A stretch of DNA of 64,000 bases from Uranotaenia lowii. Taxonomy: Eukaryota > Arthropoda > Insecta > Diptera > Culicidae. Made by a program: the position numbers and the translations under genes. This document shows positions 33,131 to 43,857 of the stretch, one piece after another. The first letter of the stretch is position 1. Every line of letters starts with the position of its first letter. The notes under the pieces were generated by a model. It was not told the origin of the DNA. It did not search any database and saw only the letters and a list, made by a program, of their open reading frames with translations. Location of the stretch: assembly GCF_029784155.1 (NCBI RefSeq), contig NC_073691.1, forward strand, positions 59,285,746 to 59,349,745, written 5' to 3'.

Positions 33131-33984
33131 ATTCTTCAAAAAAAATAGCATTAAGACGTTAACGGAAGTCCCCATTTTGGATTGATCCGATTTTTTTTAA
33201 TCATTTTCACCTACTAATGACTTTTTTTTTCAAAATTAGTTTTTTTTATCTAGATTTATCTTATTTTACCTTTTCTATTATTCAATTTTTGATTGTAATA
33301 GGTAATTCAGGCAATCTAGTTTTATCTTGCATTTGATCTTCTCGCGTGTTTTCAACAATAATTGAACTTGTTTCGTCTAGTTTGGTTTTGATTTATTAAA
33401 TTTTATTTTGTGCTATCTAGTTTTGTCCTGTTTACTCTTGTTTCTTGTTTTTTTATTTTGGTTGTTTTATCCTGTTCCTTATTGTTTCATTTTGAGAAAT
33501 ACTGTATTATTTTGATTCATGTTGTTTTCCATTGTTTTGTTTAGTATTATTTTATTTTACTTTTTTTCTCATTACCTTTAATTTTGTTTCAATTCTTTAT
33601 GTTTTATTTTAACCGGTTTTAGATGAATCTTGCAGTTTTCTGGTAAGGCTTTATAAATTAAATTTTATTAATTTTGTCTTTTTAAATCACCATCACCTTT
33701 TTGCCTTGGTTAATCTGGGTGTGTGTTGTTTTATTTTGTATTAATTAAATTTGATCTTATTCTGCCCTTTTTTATTTTATCACGCCTAGTTTTGTTATCT
33801 TAATTTTTTTTTCATTTTTCGATATTGATTTATCTTGTTTTGGTTTGATTTATCATGATGGATCTTACTAGTTTTTTTCTAGCCTTGTTTTAATTGTTTC
33901 TATTAAGCTTTTCCTCGTAAAGTTTTTTAATTGGTTGTTCGCCATCTTTCCCATTTTTTTAAGTTTGTTTTTTTTATGCAATTA
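33131..33984. repeat. T-rich, strand-asymmetric low-complexity DNA
   Basis: The plus strand is strongly T-rich with many TTTTG/TTTTAT words (TTTTGTTTTATTTT style) over about 750 bp, and almost no A-runs. It follows a GACGTTAACGGAAGTCC block at 33155 that recurs, diverged, as AGATCGACGGAAGTC at 34374. Confidence 0.5.
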
Positions 33985-34303
33985 CTAGCTGACCCGGTAA
34001 ACTTCGTTTTACATTTCACTTAATAAATCGTTAGAAAATGTTTAAGTTCATCTAAACATCTTTAACTTATTCGTACTTGTGAATAAGATTGCATGAAAAT
34101 CGTCTTTAAGCTGTTCGAGTTGTGTCCCATTTCAAGTTGATTTTGTATGGAAGCCCCCCCCCATAAAAAGTTTCTCGAAACTATTATACAAACCATCTCT
34201 TGCCCGAAAAACCCTCATATACCAAATTTCACTTCATCTCGAACGTTCGTTCATACGTGATGATGTTACAAAGAAAACACCTCCATTTTTATTTATAAGA
34301 TAT
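33985..34303 (+). mobile_element. Short dispersed element with TAGCTGACCCGG head
   Basis: The head CTAGCTGACCCGGTAAAC is followed by 3' text with CCAAATTTCACTTCATCTCG and the ending TTTTTATTTATAAGATA. The whole is about 320 bp. Related head and tail pieces occur at 9820 and 14620. No coding frame. I recognise the pattern from other insect genomes but not its class. Confidence 0.55.
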
Positions 34304-34349
34304 AATTTTTTTAACATTTTTCCGATTAGTTTATTAATTTTTATAAGAT

Positions 34350-34670
34350 TTTTGACAATATGCAGCATTTTAAAGATCGACGGAAGTCACCATCTTGGGT
34401 GGCGTCATAAAACGAGATTTTACTTCTTTTCGTTTAACTCTTTCACTCAATATTTTATGCAATTTTCAGTGGTAAGAAGCATTTTAAACTTAAGCGGAAA
34501 ACAAAAATTCAACATCTTCTTGTTTAGTTCTTTCACCCATTATCAATATTGTTGGGGTTTTCAGTCATTCACCACATTATGAAGTTCAGCAAAAGCCGCC
34601 ATCTTGGTTTTCAAGATGACGTCAGACAACGAAAATTTACTTTTACTCATGGTTTATTTCATGGGTCATT
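34350..34670. repeat. Diverged GGAAGTC(A)CCATCTTGG repeat units
   Basis: Three similar phrases: GCATTTTAAAGATCGACGGA at 34363, GCATTTTAAACTTAAGCGGA at 34479, and CATTATGAAGTTCAGCAAAAGC near 34574. They are about 110 bp apart, each followed by a TTCTTTCAC-like stretch in two cases. This suggests an old tandem triplication. Confidence 0.4.
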
Positions 34671-34699
34671 CACAAGCAATCCATTGAAATTTTAGAAAA

Positions 34700-35400
34700 T
34701 CTTGGTAGAACAGTTTTTGAATTACGCTCCAAATATAAAATTTTAGAAAAATAAAAAAAAAGTTCTTGTACTCTAATTTCAATATGTCTGATTGCATAAC
34801 GTTAATTCAAAATCTCTTTCTTGCATATTGAAGGTGCATATTATTTGCCACCGACCATCCGAACTTTGTATTTAAATAGGTATGATCAACAGTATTGTTG
34901 ATATTATTGACTTTATGATAGAAAAAATTATAAAAAAACGCATTTTTTAGATAAAAACAATTTGTTTCAGCGAAAGTATTAGACTCGAAGATAACATTTG
35001 AAAAATTCCGATTTTCTTTTGTACTTAAATATCAATTCAAAACAAAAATCAGTTGAAGATTGAAAAAGTAATGGATACTTTACCATAAAAGTATTTTTCG
35101 ATCTTACCATGGGGAAGGGTTACTTGAGTCTCAAATGTGAATAGGTTTTCAAGGTATTTTGCTCGGGAGGAATACAAAATACTGGATTTTTCATGAATAA
35201 CGTTTTTCTACATAGCCGATTGCTTTTTAAAAATATTTTTCTTTAAGCTCAAATTGAGAAAAATATTTCACTCAAAGACTGCAACACGATTGAACTTAAA
35301 ACAAAAAAGTTATTGCGGGTTGAAGATTGTATTTTGGTCGAAAATCTCATATAAAAAGCAATGCGTTAAAAGTTCTCATTGACAATAAAAGCTTTAAAAA
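34700..35400 (+). mobile_element. Single-arm copy of the 25.7-27.3 kb palindrome family
   Basis: Shared text in the same order includes AGAACAGTTTTT, TCTGATTG(C/G)ATAAC, ATCAACAGTATTGTT, GTACTTAAATAT, GAGTCTCAAA(T/C)GTGAATA and GATTGCTTTT. It stops shortly after the CATTGCTTTT-like turn, so only half of the palindrome is present. Confidence 0.7.
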
Positions 35401-35559
35401 ATCTTTGGTGATCAACATTTTAAATCATAAGAAGTTTAAGAATTTTTTCTTGATGACGCAAAGAATGTGCTTTAGCTTTTAATAAAGATTAATGCTATAG
35501 TTCAAACGAAGTTTAGCTGACCATAATGAAGCTAAAATTATTACTTGGGAAGCGATAAT

Positions 35560-36102
35560 TTTGACCACTTTTTCAAGATTTTGCGGAGTTTTCGATAGAA
35601 TCTGCAAGCTTCACATATTTCCCGTCCCCGACGGTGTAATACTGGTTACCCAGAAGCGTTTTGTAATCAAACTTACTATAGCTTTCGTCGTCGATGATAA
35701 CGCACACCGATTTTGGTTTGACGGAAGCAGCATTTTTTTGACTCTGCTTCGGCTTCTTCTGCTTCTTATATGTATGTCTATAGATCCGATTTTACCTTGG
35801 CACTATAGACGGTGCTGAAAGAGAATCTCACTCTTTAGGCCACATCCCGAACTAAGGCAGTCTTCTTACTGAAGTAAGCACGCATGACTTTCCGGCCCAA
35901 AGTTTTGTCCACCGGACCCGGTTTTGTTTTTGTCCACTGAAGTTTGCTTTTGTTCACGAAGCAAAGATTTGTTTTTTTTGTCTATGAAGCTGATTTCCTC
36001 TCCATACTTTCGAATCTCATTTACAACCGCTCCAATGCTTCGATGGTGTAATTTGTGCACGATATTTCGGCGCTTTTCCGGAGAAATGCTTCTCATTTTC
36101 AC
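35560..36102 (-). pseudogene. Tc1/mariner-type transposase, decayed
   Basis: On the minus strand the N-terminus shows a helix-turn-helix-like start (ISPEKRRNIVHKLHHRSIGA). Near 35700 the catalytic-domain phrase DDESYSKFDYKTLLGNQYY is readable in another frame. DDE(S/T)Yxk with LPGNQYYT-like text is typical of mosquito Tc1/mariner (ITmD37-like) transposases. Frameshifts and stops separate the pieces, and the middle is missing or unreadable. The subgroup is uncertain. Confidence 0.65.
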
Positions 36103-36544
36103 GAAAAAAAAATGAGAAAACTGGATCTCACAATGTACAGAGTTTTGAGTTGAACTGTAAACAACAATACACAGCGTAAATCAGCTTTATAAACCTCATT
36201 CGGAAAAAGCAGGGTTGCACCAAAACCGTCCTTTAACATACTGGAATATTCGATTATTCAACAGCGATCAAAATAAGCTTCGAATATTTTAATCAATCAG
36301 CATATTGAAATGGTAGCGTAAACCTCATTCAAAAATCATCTCTAGTTATGCAAAAACTTCGTCCCCTAGAAAAAATTGAGGAGGTTGTAATTTAGCTACG
36401 ACCGCAAAGTAAACGTAGAACTCCGACAATTGTCTCTTGTCAATGTATTGCTCGAATTTAATTTGAACTCTATTCAACAAAAGTCGACCTATGGTCTATA
36501 TTCGTCAGATTCACTATGTTACAGAGCCAAAATGGCAATATCTG
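36103..36544. other. Spacer before the minisatellite
   Basis: No gene. GCAGGGTTGCACCAAAACCG near 36210 might be a transposon end, but no partner was found. Confidence 0.4.
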
Positions 36545-36691
36545 ACAGTGTGACATATTCCAACCGTGCAGTATAATTCAAGCATGTGACATAATTTATG
36601 CCATGTGACATAATCCGACTCTGAAAAGTAATCTGACTATGCCACAGGATCGGATCATTTAACATAATATTACAACGTGACATAATTTTAT
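36545..36691 (+). repeat. 18-bp minisatellite, left part
   Basis: Degenerate units of the form CATGTGACATAATCCGAC. The same array resumes on the other side of the BEL element at 43858, so it was the insertion target. Confidence 0.75.
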
Positions 36692-37264
36692 TGGAAGTAC
36701 CTTTCAGCAGGATCAGCAGGATATTACGCCCGGATAGATGTTCTCTTCGAATGCAGCAGGTAAGTTTTTCCCCTTGGTGATGTAGCAGGTAAGTTTCTTC
36801 CTTTTTTGTTTCAGATGATGAATAGCCGCAGTTTGTTCCAGGTAAGTACACTTTATTGATTGTTCAAATTTTCACTTTTTAATAATTATTTAATTTCACT
36901 TTCTTATTACAGGTTCTTAACTTTTATTTTATTCAACTAAACTAACTAAATTTACTTTAACTTTTTCAACAAAATTTCACAACATTTCCTATACTAGACA
37001 TCACTTGTAAATAAACTGGACAGAGTGCGTTCGCCGGCTCGATGATGACGTATTCTCGTGTCAACGCAAAAGAGAAACATATGACTTCTCGATCGGCCTT
37101 TTATAACTTAGGGATGCCGGAAACTCATCTTTTTCTTCTGATGTTTCCTAGCTCCCGAACAACTGACAGCATTCCGAAGGCAACCCATCGCAAAAAACCC
37201 GGCGGCAAAATGTTTTCAGCAGCGGGCAATTTCGTTTCTACCCATTTTCGTGTGTGCGCGAACA
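36692..37264 (-). repeat. BEL 3' LTR
   Basis: Starts TGTTCGCGCAC and ends GGTACTTCCA on the minus strand. It contains a TATA box-like TATAAAAGG (37105-37097) and a poly(A) signal (minus-strand AATAAA, 36857-36852). Short GCAGGTAAGT-like direct repeats lie near its 3' end. Confidence 0.93.
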
Positions 37265-37280
37265 TCCTGGCCCCTTCAGA
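37265..37280 (-). promoter_or_regulatory. BEL polypurine tract
   Basis: TCTGAAGGGGCCAGGA directly precedes the 3' LTR on the minus strand, where plus-strand DNA synthesis would be primed. Confidence 0.7.
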
Positions 37281-37429
37281 AACAGCGTTTCTGACGATGA
37301 TGATGGATAAATTCTTCCGTGAAATGAGTAGATTCCGTTCAGCGTGAAGATGGCGATGGTGATGTTTGTTTACATCTGTCTCGTGTTGTTTTGGTCGGTT
37401 CCGTCGGTTCGTCTCGTCCGTGGAGTGAT

Positions 37430-37770
37430 TTTTGGTGGTTTTTGTCTGAAAATATTGACCCGGTAGATTTTCCTAAGACAAGTGATTTGATTGGACAGGG
37501 GCTCACCTGATCCAACATTGGAAAGTGCCTTAAAAGGTATGAATCTGAAACGGGATCGGAATCGCAACTGCACCGAAGGCTGCTGCATGGTGTTGTGTTT
37601 TTTTTCTTTCGTGATGTGTTTTCGTGTTGTGCTCCATTCGGAAGGTGATAAGTGCGAAAGTGCTGAAAAAATTTCGACCCAGTAGCGAAGTTGGAGGAGA
37701 ATAAAAATCTTGGACAGGAACTCACCTGATCCAAGTCAATAAGTGCCTTGGATAATTTTCTTAACTGGAT
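37430..37770 (-). repeat. Direct repeats in the BEL 3' untranslated region
   Basis: TTGGACAGG(G/A)(G/A)CTCACCTGATCCAA occurs at about 37490 and 37712, each followed after a short gap by AGTGCCTT and preceded by a GACCC(G/A)GTAG phrase. The offset is about 220 bp. This lies between the gag-pol stop and the 3' LTR and has no evident coding role. Confidence 0.6.
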
Positions 37771-37788
37771 CCGAAATGTTAAGCTCCT

Positions 37789-40700
37789 TCAAACACGAAT
37801 CTCGTCTGGTGTTGATTGCTCAGCGCTGGATGGTGCAATTGATTCCTCCAACGATGGTGCAATCGGCAGCAGGCAGATTTTAGACACCGGTCGTGTGCAG
37901 GATCCTTTCGCTGTTCTCAGAGTGACCACTCTGACTACTCCGTCGCTGCCAGGATGGGTCTGGATTATTCTTGCCGTCGGCCAATGCATCGGTGGAGTGT
38001 TATCTTCCTTCAACAGGACGAGCTGGTTTTCCTTGATGGACACAGGTGAGTGCACCCATTTGCTTCTTGGTTGTAATGTATTTATGTATTCTAGATGCCA
38101 CCTTCGCCAGAGATCCTGAAGCAGTTTTTGGATTTGTTGCCAATTTTTCAAGCAGTTGAACGGAATCTCACTGAGCTCGTCATCTGGAACAGCCTTTAAT
38201 GCAGAGCCAACAAGAAAGTGTCCGGGTGTCAATGGCTCATAATCCGTTGGATCGTCGCTCAGGGGAACAAGAGGACGAGAGTTGAGGCAACTTTCAATTT
38301 GACACAGGAGAGTCTGCATGTCGTCGTAGAAAAGTGGACGGTCCCGGACAATACGGATGAAATGTTTCTGGGCAGAATGAATTGCAGATTCCCATAGTCC
38401 ACCGAAATGGGATGCTCTGGGCGGATTGAAGTGCCATTTGATGTTACAGACTGAGCACTCCTGGTCAACCTTGCGCGAATAGTCTGGCTGGCGAATAAGT
38501 CGTTTCAGTTCATTCTTGGCTCCGAGAAAGTTTCGGCCATTATCAGAGAAGATGTCGGAAGGTGGGCCTCGACGAGATACGAATCGTCGCAAGGCCTGAA
38601 TGAACTTTGCTGTTGTCAAGTCGAACACCAGTTCGATATGTACAGCTTTAGTGCAAAAGCAGACAAAGACTGCAACAAATGCCTTTGTTGGGGAGGCTCG
38701 CCGATGTGGATGCTTCAGCAGGATTGGGCCCCAATAATCAACCCCCGTTACCGTGAATGGACGAGTGGCTGTGATCCGTTCCTTGGGCAGCTCAGCCATA
38801 AATTGTTCAACCAATTTAGGGCGAGCTCGGAAGCAAATGGTGCAGCGATGTACGATGGTTTTGGCCAGATTCCTGGCCCCTATGATCCAGTATCTTAGGC
38901 GAAGAAGTCCGACCAGTAGTTGCGGTGAAGCATGCAGATTTCGTTCGTGGTAGCATTGGACGAGTAACACCGAAAAACGATGATGATATGGGAGCAGAAT
39001 CTGGTGCTTGCTGTCGTAGGTTAGTGGTGCTTTGTCAAGCCTGCCTCCCACACGCATTACCCCGTGAGGATCGAGGAACGGAGAGAACCATCGGAGCCGT
39101 GATTTGGTGTGGATGGGTTTCGAGTCTCGAAGCGCGCTGATTTCACTGGCGAATTCTTGGAGCTGGACTAATCGTATTAGGGAAAATTCAGCATTTTGGA
39201 TTTCGGTCGGTGTAAGAATGGTGGTGAGCTTCGGTTGTTTGCGGTTCACGGAGATCCTTAAACAGAATGCCGCTACACGGAGCATGTGTTGGAAGGAGGA
39301 AAAGCGTTCGACGAAAAGATCAACGAAGGAAGCGTCTGCTGTTGTTGCCAGAACTTTAATCGGGGAAGATCGAGCTTCAAGCTGCGTCTCAAACGATTGT
39401 TCATGCTGATTAACAGGCCAGAACGATGGTTCAAATTGAAGCCATTGAGGACCTTTCCACCAAAGGTCGCAAGAAAGAATTGTTCCTGCCTCGATGCCTC
39501 TAGAGATGTGGTCTGCGGGGTTCTGTTGCCCAGCAACATGGTTCCAGGAAGTGTCTACTGTAGCAAGCTGGATTTTGGACACTCTGTTAGCCACAAATGT
39601 AGTCCAAACAGATGGGCTAGACTTGAGCCAGGCAAGAACGGTAGTAGAGTCGACCCAGAAGAATGTCGTAAACCTCGATCCGAAGGCGGAGCAGACCTTT
39701 TGGTACAGTTGAGCCGCTTCTAGTGCTCCGCAGAGCTCGAGTCGAGGAATGCTGCGCCTTTTTAACGGTGAAACTTTAGATTTGGCTGTCAACAAGGTTA
39801 CCAGAACATTCCCGGAAGCGTCGGTCGATCGAAGATATGCACAGGCGCCATATGCTTGTTCCGATGCGTCCGAAAAGAGGTGAAGCTGAATGTTACATGG
39901 ATCGGGCAAAACAACACATCGAGGGATTCTGAGTTGCTCAAGCAAAGGCAACTGCGAGTAATATTTGATCCAGTAAGTGGCGAGAGAATCTGGTAGCGGT
40001 TGATCCCAGCCCCAAGGTTTGTCGTCTTCGGATGTAAGGCTCCACAGCGTCTGCATAAATATCTTAGCGGTTACGATGACTGGTCCAACCAGGCCTAACG
40101 GATCGAAAAGTTGTGCGATTTGTGACAGGGCGATTCGTTTCGTCATGAGGGTGTCTGGTGGTTGCTTGGGGAGTTGAATGTGGAACCGTAAGTTGTCGGC
40201 TGTTGGTTCCCAGTGTAGGCCCAGGGTTTTGATGCACTGGTCTGCTGCGAGCTCGACCGAAGATTGAATGGCACGCCTTTCGGGAGAAACGCCGTCGAGA
40301 ACCGATTCTACGTTTGAGGCGAATTTGCGGAACTCAAGTCCGCCCCTTCTGCAAAGATGATCAAGCTGAGTTCGTAGTTCTGATACTTCCTCTGGTGAGC
40401 TGCCTCCGGTGAACAGATCGTCGACGTAAACATCGCGCTTCAGAATCTTGGCTGCTTGGGGAAAGTTCTGGTTTTCGTCATCGGCTAACTGCTGAAGTAC
40501 CCTGGTAGCGAGAAACGGTGCGCTGGCCGTGCCGTAGGTGACCGTTTTTAGCTCGAAGGTCTGTAGAGGTTCCTCGGGGGAATTCCGCCAAAAAATCCGC
40601 TGCAGTGGAGTGTCTCTATCGTCGACCAGCACTTGACGATACATCTGCTTAATGTCAGCGATGAGCATGACCTGGTGGAGCCTGGACCTCAATATGATGG

Positions 40701-43098
40701 CTCTCAGATCGTCTTGAATTACTGCGCCTACCATAAGCACATCGTTCAGAGATTTTCCGGTTGCAGATTTACACGATGCGTCGAAAACAACTCGGACTTT
40801 GGTTGTGGAGCTCGTTTCTCGAATCACAGGATGATGGGGTAAGTAGTACCGGGAAGAATCGGATCCAGCTGTGTCCGCCACTCGATGCATGTGGCCAAGG
40901 GTTTCGTATTCTGCCATGAAGTCCCGATACTGAATCTGCAGCTCCTTGTTGCGTTGAAGGCGAGATTCGATCATGTGAAAACGACGTCGCGCAGTGTTGC
41001 AGTTGTCGCCTATGTTGTCTGCCGCTTCCTTCAACGGCAATCGCACAATATATCGGCCATCTGGCGCACGTTGAACTGTACGACGAAAATGCTCCTCGCA
41101 CGCCGCTTCTTCTACCGAGAGACTAGGAACGGCACTTTCCTCCTCAATCGCCCAAAACCGTTGCATGAATCGTTGAATGTCCGCCACTGTAGCGACGTTG
41201 CAGGAAATCGTCTTGAGGTGATTGGACTGCATAACCTTCCCAGAGACCACCCAGCCAAAGACCGAATTCACCAGCATCGGAAGCCCATCCCCAAGTGATA
41301 TTCTGCCTGATGGTTTGAAGACGTCGAAGAATATTTCAGCGCCCAGAACCACGTCGATGGGATTAGACTGGTAGAAAGCTGGATCTGCTAGTTGAATTCC
41401 CTCCGGAAAACTCCAGCTCGAAACGTCCATGGTTGTCGACGGTAGATTTAGGGTGAGTTTCGGAAGCACAAGCAATTCGACGATGGTGGAAAACCGGGTG
41501 GTGCGTGAGCGTACTGTGGTGCGGAGCTTCAGACGGGCATGTGTGGAAGATTGGCCAATTCCGGAGATTGAGAGATGAACCTTTTGCCGATGAATCCGAA
41601 GCCGTTGAGAAAATGACTCAGTAATGAAGCTGCACTCGCTTCCTGAGTCCAGCAGTGCCCTTGCTACGTGTGAGTGGCCGTGATCGTCGATTAAAGTGAC
41701 CACCGCTGTTGCGAGAATCACCCTGTTAGAAAGACGACCAGTCCCTGGGTTGTGAATCGCGGCTGATAGTGATGGTGAAGCTGCTTCGCAAGCCGCATTG
41801 GTCTCCGTCGTTGCGCTTGCTTCGACTCGCTGGTTGAGGCGCTCCTGATGAGTGCGATCGTCGCTGCACAGCTGGCTATGGTGTCGTCCTCGGCATTTCC
41901 GGCAGGTGTTCTTCGACGAACAGTTTCGAACCACATGACCCTTCCGTAGACAATTTCGGCAAAGCTGTTGGCGGCGCACAAGTTTTTCTTTGTCTTCGGA
42001 GGTCATTTTTGAGAAAACTGGACACTGATACAGAGGGTGATGGTCGGAGCAAGCGAAACACTGCCGATAGTTGAACTGAGTTGCTCCGTGGCTAACGAGT
42101 GGAGGACGAGAAGTCGATTTTTTCGCTGAAGTCGTTGCTGAATGCTCTTGCTGGCCATTGCTCATGCACTGCAGAACCGTAACTCGTCGTTGAAGAAATC
42201 CTACCAGATCTTGGAATGTAGTTGACTCTTTCGCAGACGCAAACTCTTCCCAATCTCGACGAGTTGTTGAATCAAGGCGGATACTCAGCATTCGTATGAG
42301 CAAAATGTCCCAATATTCAGTTCTTTCTCCAAGCTGCTTTAGGATTCGAACGTTAGCTTCAAACCTTTCGACCAACGAATGAAGATCTGAAGCTGATTCT
42401 TTCTTAAGTTGCGAAAATTCGAACAACGAGTCAACATAAGTTTGTTTTAAGCGTAATGGATTTTGAAAATGCTCAATGAGAAGATTCCAGGCGACGGGAT
42501 AGTTATTGGCACTGATTGCAATAGTTTGGATTAACTTAAGGGCATCTCCACTCAACGACGATCTCAAATAATAAAACTTTTGGATGTTAGACAAATCACT
42601 TGATGAGTGCACCAAAGAAACGAAAAGATCGTGGAAGTTTAACCATTGCTCTAACGACCCGTTGAACACGGGGAGCTTTACGTCGGGTAGCCGAATCTGG
42701 GAGGAAGCAGGGAAGTGCGCATGGGACTGAACAGGATGAGAATACGGAGTCGAAGCATGTTTATTTACGGCCAGCAAGAATCCCTTCACTCTGTAGTATT
42801 CTGTCTCGAACTGCGATCGCTGTTTGAATTGCTGCTCGACGATTGCCATGTCGTCGACATCGGAAGCTTCCAGCTCAGCTTGGGTCTTGGAGTAGTCTGT
42901 CCAGAGAACACCGAGATTCTCTAGCCTCACGGGGACTTCCACTGATTGAGTGTCTTCGTCGTAGTTGTCGACGAAAACCTTGATGAGATTGAAAGAAGTC
43001 TCTAGGCTACGAATCCTCAATTTCAGAGACTTGATGCGTCGCTCTGAAGCCATTTCCAACGCTGGAAGGTCTGGAAATCGAAAACCAGCGAAGCACAA
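37789..43098 (-). CDS. gag-pol: BEL/Pao gag-pol polyprotein, intact
   Basis: One frame of 1,769 codons. The likely start is the second Met (43053, MASERRIKSLKL), 15 codons in. Gag has the IRLPDVKLPVFNG block near residue 135. Cys/His knuckles follow at about 346-406 (CFACSDHHPLYQC and CRNCLRKGHVVRNC). The aspartic protease shows ALLDSGSE near 480. Reverse transcriptase shows YVDD near 890, and RNase H LFSDASEQAYG near 1077. Integrase has a zinc region near 1390 and a catalytic triad in TGVDYWGP (about 1454), FSDNGRNF (about 1517) and GGLWESA (about 1567), then the BEL-type C-terminal domain. All catalytic residues that can be checked are present. Shorter frames across this span are shadows. 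Confidence 0.96.
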   Translation of the reverse strand: MCFAGFRFPDLPALEMASERRIKSLKLRIRSLETSFNLIKVFVDNYDEDTQSVEVPVRLENLGVLWTDYSKTQAELEASDVDDMAIVEQQFKQRSQFETEYYRVKGFLLAVNKHASTPYSHPVQSHAHFPASSQIRLPDVKLPVFNGSLEQWLNFHDLFVSLVHSSSDLSNIQKFYYLRSSLSGDALKLIQTIAISANNYPVAWNLLIEHFQNPLRLKQTYVDSLFEFSQLKKESASDLHSLVERFEANVRILKQLGERTEYWDILLIRMLSIRLDSTTRRDWEEFASAKESTTFQDLVGFLQRRVTVLQCMSNGQQEHSATTSAKKSTSRPPLVSHGATQFNYRQCFACSDHHPLYQCPVFSKMTSEDKEKLVRRQQLCRNCLRKGHVVRNCSSKNTCRKCRGRHHSQLCSDDRTHQERLNQRVEASATTETNAACEAASPSLSAAIHNPGTGRLSNRVILATAVVTLIDDHGHSHVARALLDSGSECSFITESFSQRLRIHRQKVHLSISGIGQSSTHARLKLRTTVRSRTTRFSTIVELLVLPKLTLNLPSTTMDVSSWSFPEGIQLADPAFYQSNPIDVVLGAEIFFDVFKPSGRISLGDGLPMLVNSVFGWVVSGKVMQSNHLKTISCNVATVADIQRFMQRFWAIEEESAVPSLSVEEAACEEHFRRTVQRAPDGRYIVRLPLKEAADNIGDNCNTARRRFHMIESRLQRNKELQIQYRDFMAEYETLGHMHRVADTAGSDSSRYYLPHHPVIRETSSTTKVRVVFDASCKSATGKSLNDVLMVGAVIQDDLRAIILRSRLHQVMLIADIKQMYRQVLVDDRDTPLQRIFWRNSPEEPLQTFELKTVTYGTASAPFLATRVLQQLADDENQNFPQAAKILKRDVYVDDLFTGGSSPEEVSELRTQLDHLCRRGGLEFRKFASNVESVLDGVSPERRAIQSSVELAADQCIKTLGLHWEPTADNLRFHIQLPKQPPDTLMTKRIALSQIAQLFDPLGLVGPVIVTAKIFMQTLWSLTSEDDKPWGWDQPLPDSLATYWIKYYSQLPLLEQLRIPRCVVLPDPCNIQLHLFSDASEQAYGACAYLRSTDASGNVLVTLLTAKSKVSPLKRRSIPRLELCGALEAAQLYQKVCSAFGSRFTTFFWVDSTTVLAWLKSSPSVWTTFVANRVSKIQLATVDTSWNHVAGQQNPADHISRGIEAGTILSCDLWWKGPQWLQFEPSFWPVNQHEQSFETQLEARSSPIKVLATTADASFVDLFVERFSSFQHMLRVAAFCLRISVNRKQPKLTTILTPTEIQNAEFSLIRLVQLQEFASEISALRDSKPIHTKSRLRWFSPFLDPHGVMRVGGRLDKAPLTYDSKHQILLPYHHRFSVLLVQCYHERNLHASPQLLVGLLRLRYWIIGARNLAKTIVHRCTICFRARPKLVEQFMAELPKERITATRPFTVTGVDYWGPILLKHPHRRASPTKAFVAVFVCFCTKAVHIELVFDLTTAKFIQALRRFVSRRGPPSDIFSDNGRNFLGAKNELKRLIRQPDYSRKVDQECSVCNIKWHFNPPRASHFGGLWESAIHSAQKHFIRIVRDRPLFYDDMQTLLCQIESCLNSRPLVPLSDDPTDYEPLTPGHFLVGSALKAVPDDELSEIPFNCLKNWQQIQKLLQDLWRRWHLEYINTLQPRSKWVHSPVSIKENQLVLLKEDNTPPMHWPTARIIQTHPGSDGVVRVVTLRTAKGSCTRPVSKICLLPIAPSLEESIAPSSAEQSTPDEIRV

Positions 43099-43266
43099 AC
43101 GACACTCTTATAGGTTAAATGGAATTATAATTACCTTCTAGAGGCAATTAGATTGCCTTGTATTTTTATTATATCAGGAACGATCCGAATCCAGCAACGT
43201 GGAGGTGTTGTAAATGACTTCCGTAAATCGTGTATACGTTCCGGATGCTCGGAGTTCGACGGGCAT
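43099..43266 (-). other. BEL 5' leader
   Basis: Non-coding stretch between the primer-binding site and the gag start, where a packaging signal would be expected. No defined element is visible. Confidence 0.6.
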
Positions 43267-43282
43267 CCGGTTCGAAGGACCA
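43267..43282 (-). promoter_or_regulatory. BEL primer-binding site
   Basis: TGGTCCTTCGAACCGG lies two bases after the 5' LTR. TTTGGTCCTTCG is a phrase I recall at this position in insect BEL elements. It would pair with a tRNA 3' end, which I do not identify. Confidence 0.75.
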
Positions 43283-43284
43283 AA

Positions 43285-43857
43285 TGGAAGTACCTTTCAG
43301 CAGGATCAGCAGGATATTACGCCCGGATGGATGTTCTCTTCGAATGCAGCAGGTAAGTTTTTCCCCTTGGTGATGTAGCAGGTAAGTTTCTTCCTTTTTT
43401 GTTTCAGATGATGAATAGCCGCAGTTTGTTCCAGGTAAGTACACTTTATTGATTGTTCAAATTTTCACTTTTTAATAATTATTTAATTTCACTTTCTTAT
43501 TACAGGTTCTTAACTTTTATTTTATTCAACTAAACTAACTAAATTTACTTTAACTTTTTCAACAAAATTTCACAACATTTCCTATACTAGACATCACTTG
43601 TAAATAAACTGGACAGAGTGCGTTCGCCGGCTCGATGATGACGTATTCTCGTGTCAACGCAAAAGAGAAACATATGACTTCTCGATCGGCCTTTTATAAC
43701 TTAGGGATGCCGGAAACTCATCTTTTTCTTCTGATGTTTCCTAGCTCCCGAACAACTGACAGCATTCCGAAGGCAACCCATCGCAAAAAACCCGGCGGCA
43801 AAATGTTTTCAGCAGCGGGCAATTTCGTTTCTACCCATTTTCGTGTGTGCGCGAACA
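43285..43857 (-). repeat. BEL 5' LTR, with promoter
   Basis: Same 573 bp as the 3' LTR. TATAAAAGG (minus strand, 43698-43690) is the likely TATA box about 160 bp into the LTR. AATAAA at 43450-43445 is the poly(A) signal. Confidence 0.93.

Larger units (their letters stand above)
36692..43857 (-). mobile_element. Complete BEL/Pao LTR retrotransposon
   Basis: Identical-length LTRs (573 bp) bound one long gag-pol frame. TTTAT is duplicated at 36687-36691 and 43858-43862. On the minus strand the 5' LTR is 43857-43285, then a primer-binding site, a leader of about 190 bp, the coding frame, about 520 bp of 3' untranslated DNA, a purine tract, and the 3' LTR 37264-36692. By eye the LTRs differ at one position (A/G near 36736 and 43329). 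With an unbroken frame this marks a very recent insertion. The element may be competent to move. Confidence 0.95.

Noticed and set aside
37748..42924. Several plus-strand frames of 60-145 codons
   Set aside because: All are antisense shadows of the BEL gag-pol frame.
43169..43444. Minus-strand frame of 91 codons, also found near 36519-36851
   Set aside because: Lies across the BEL LTR and leader. The duplication reflects the two LTRs.
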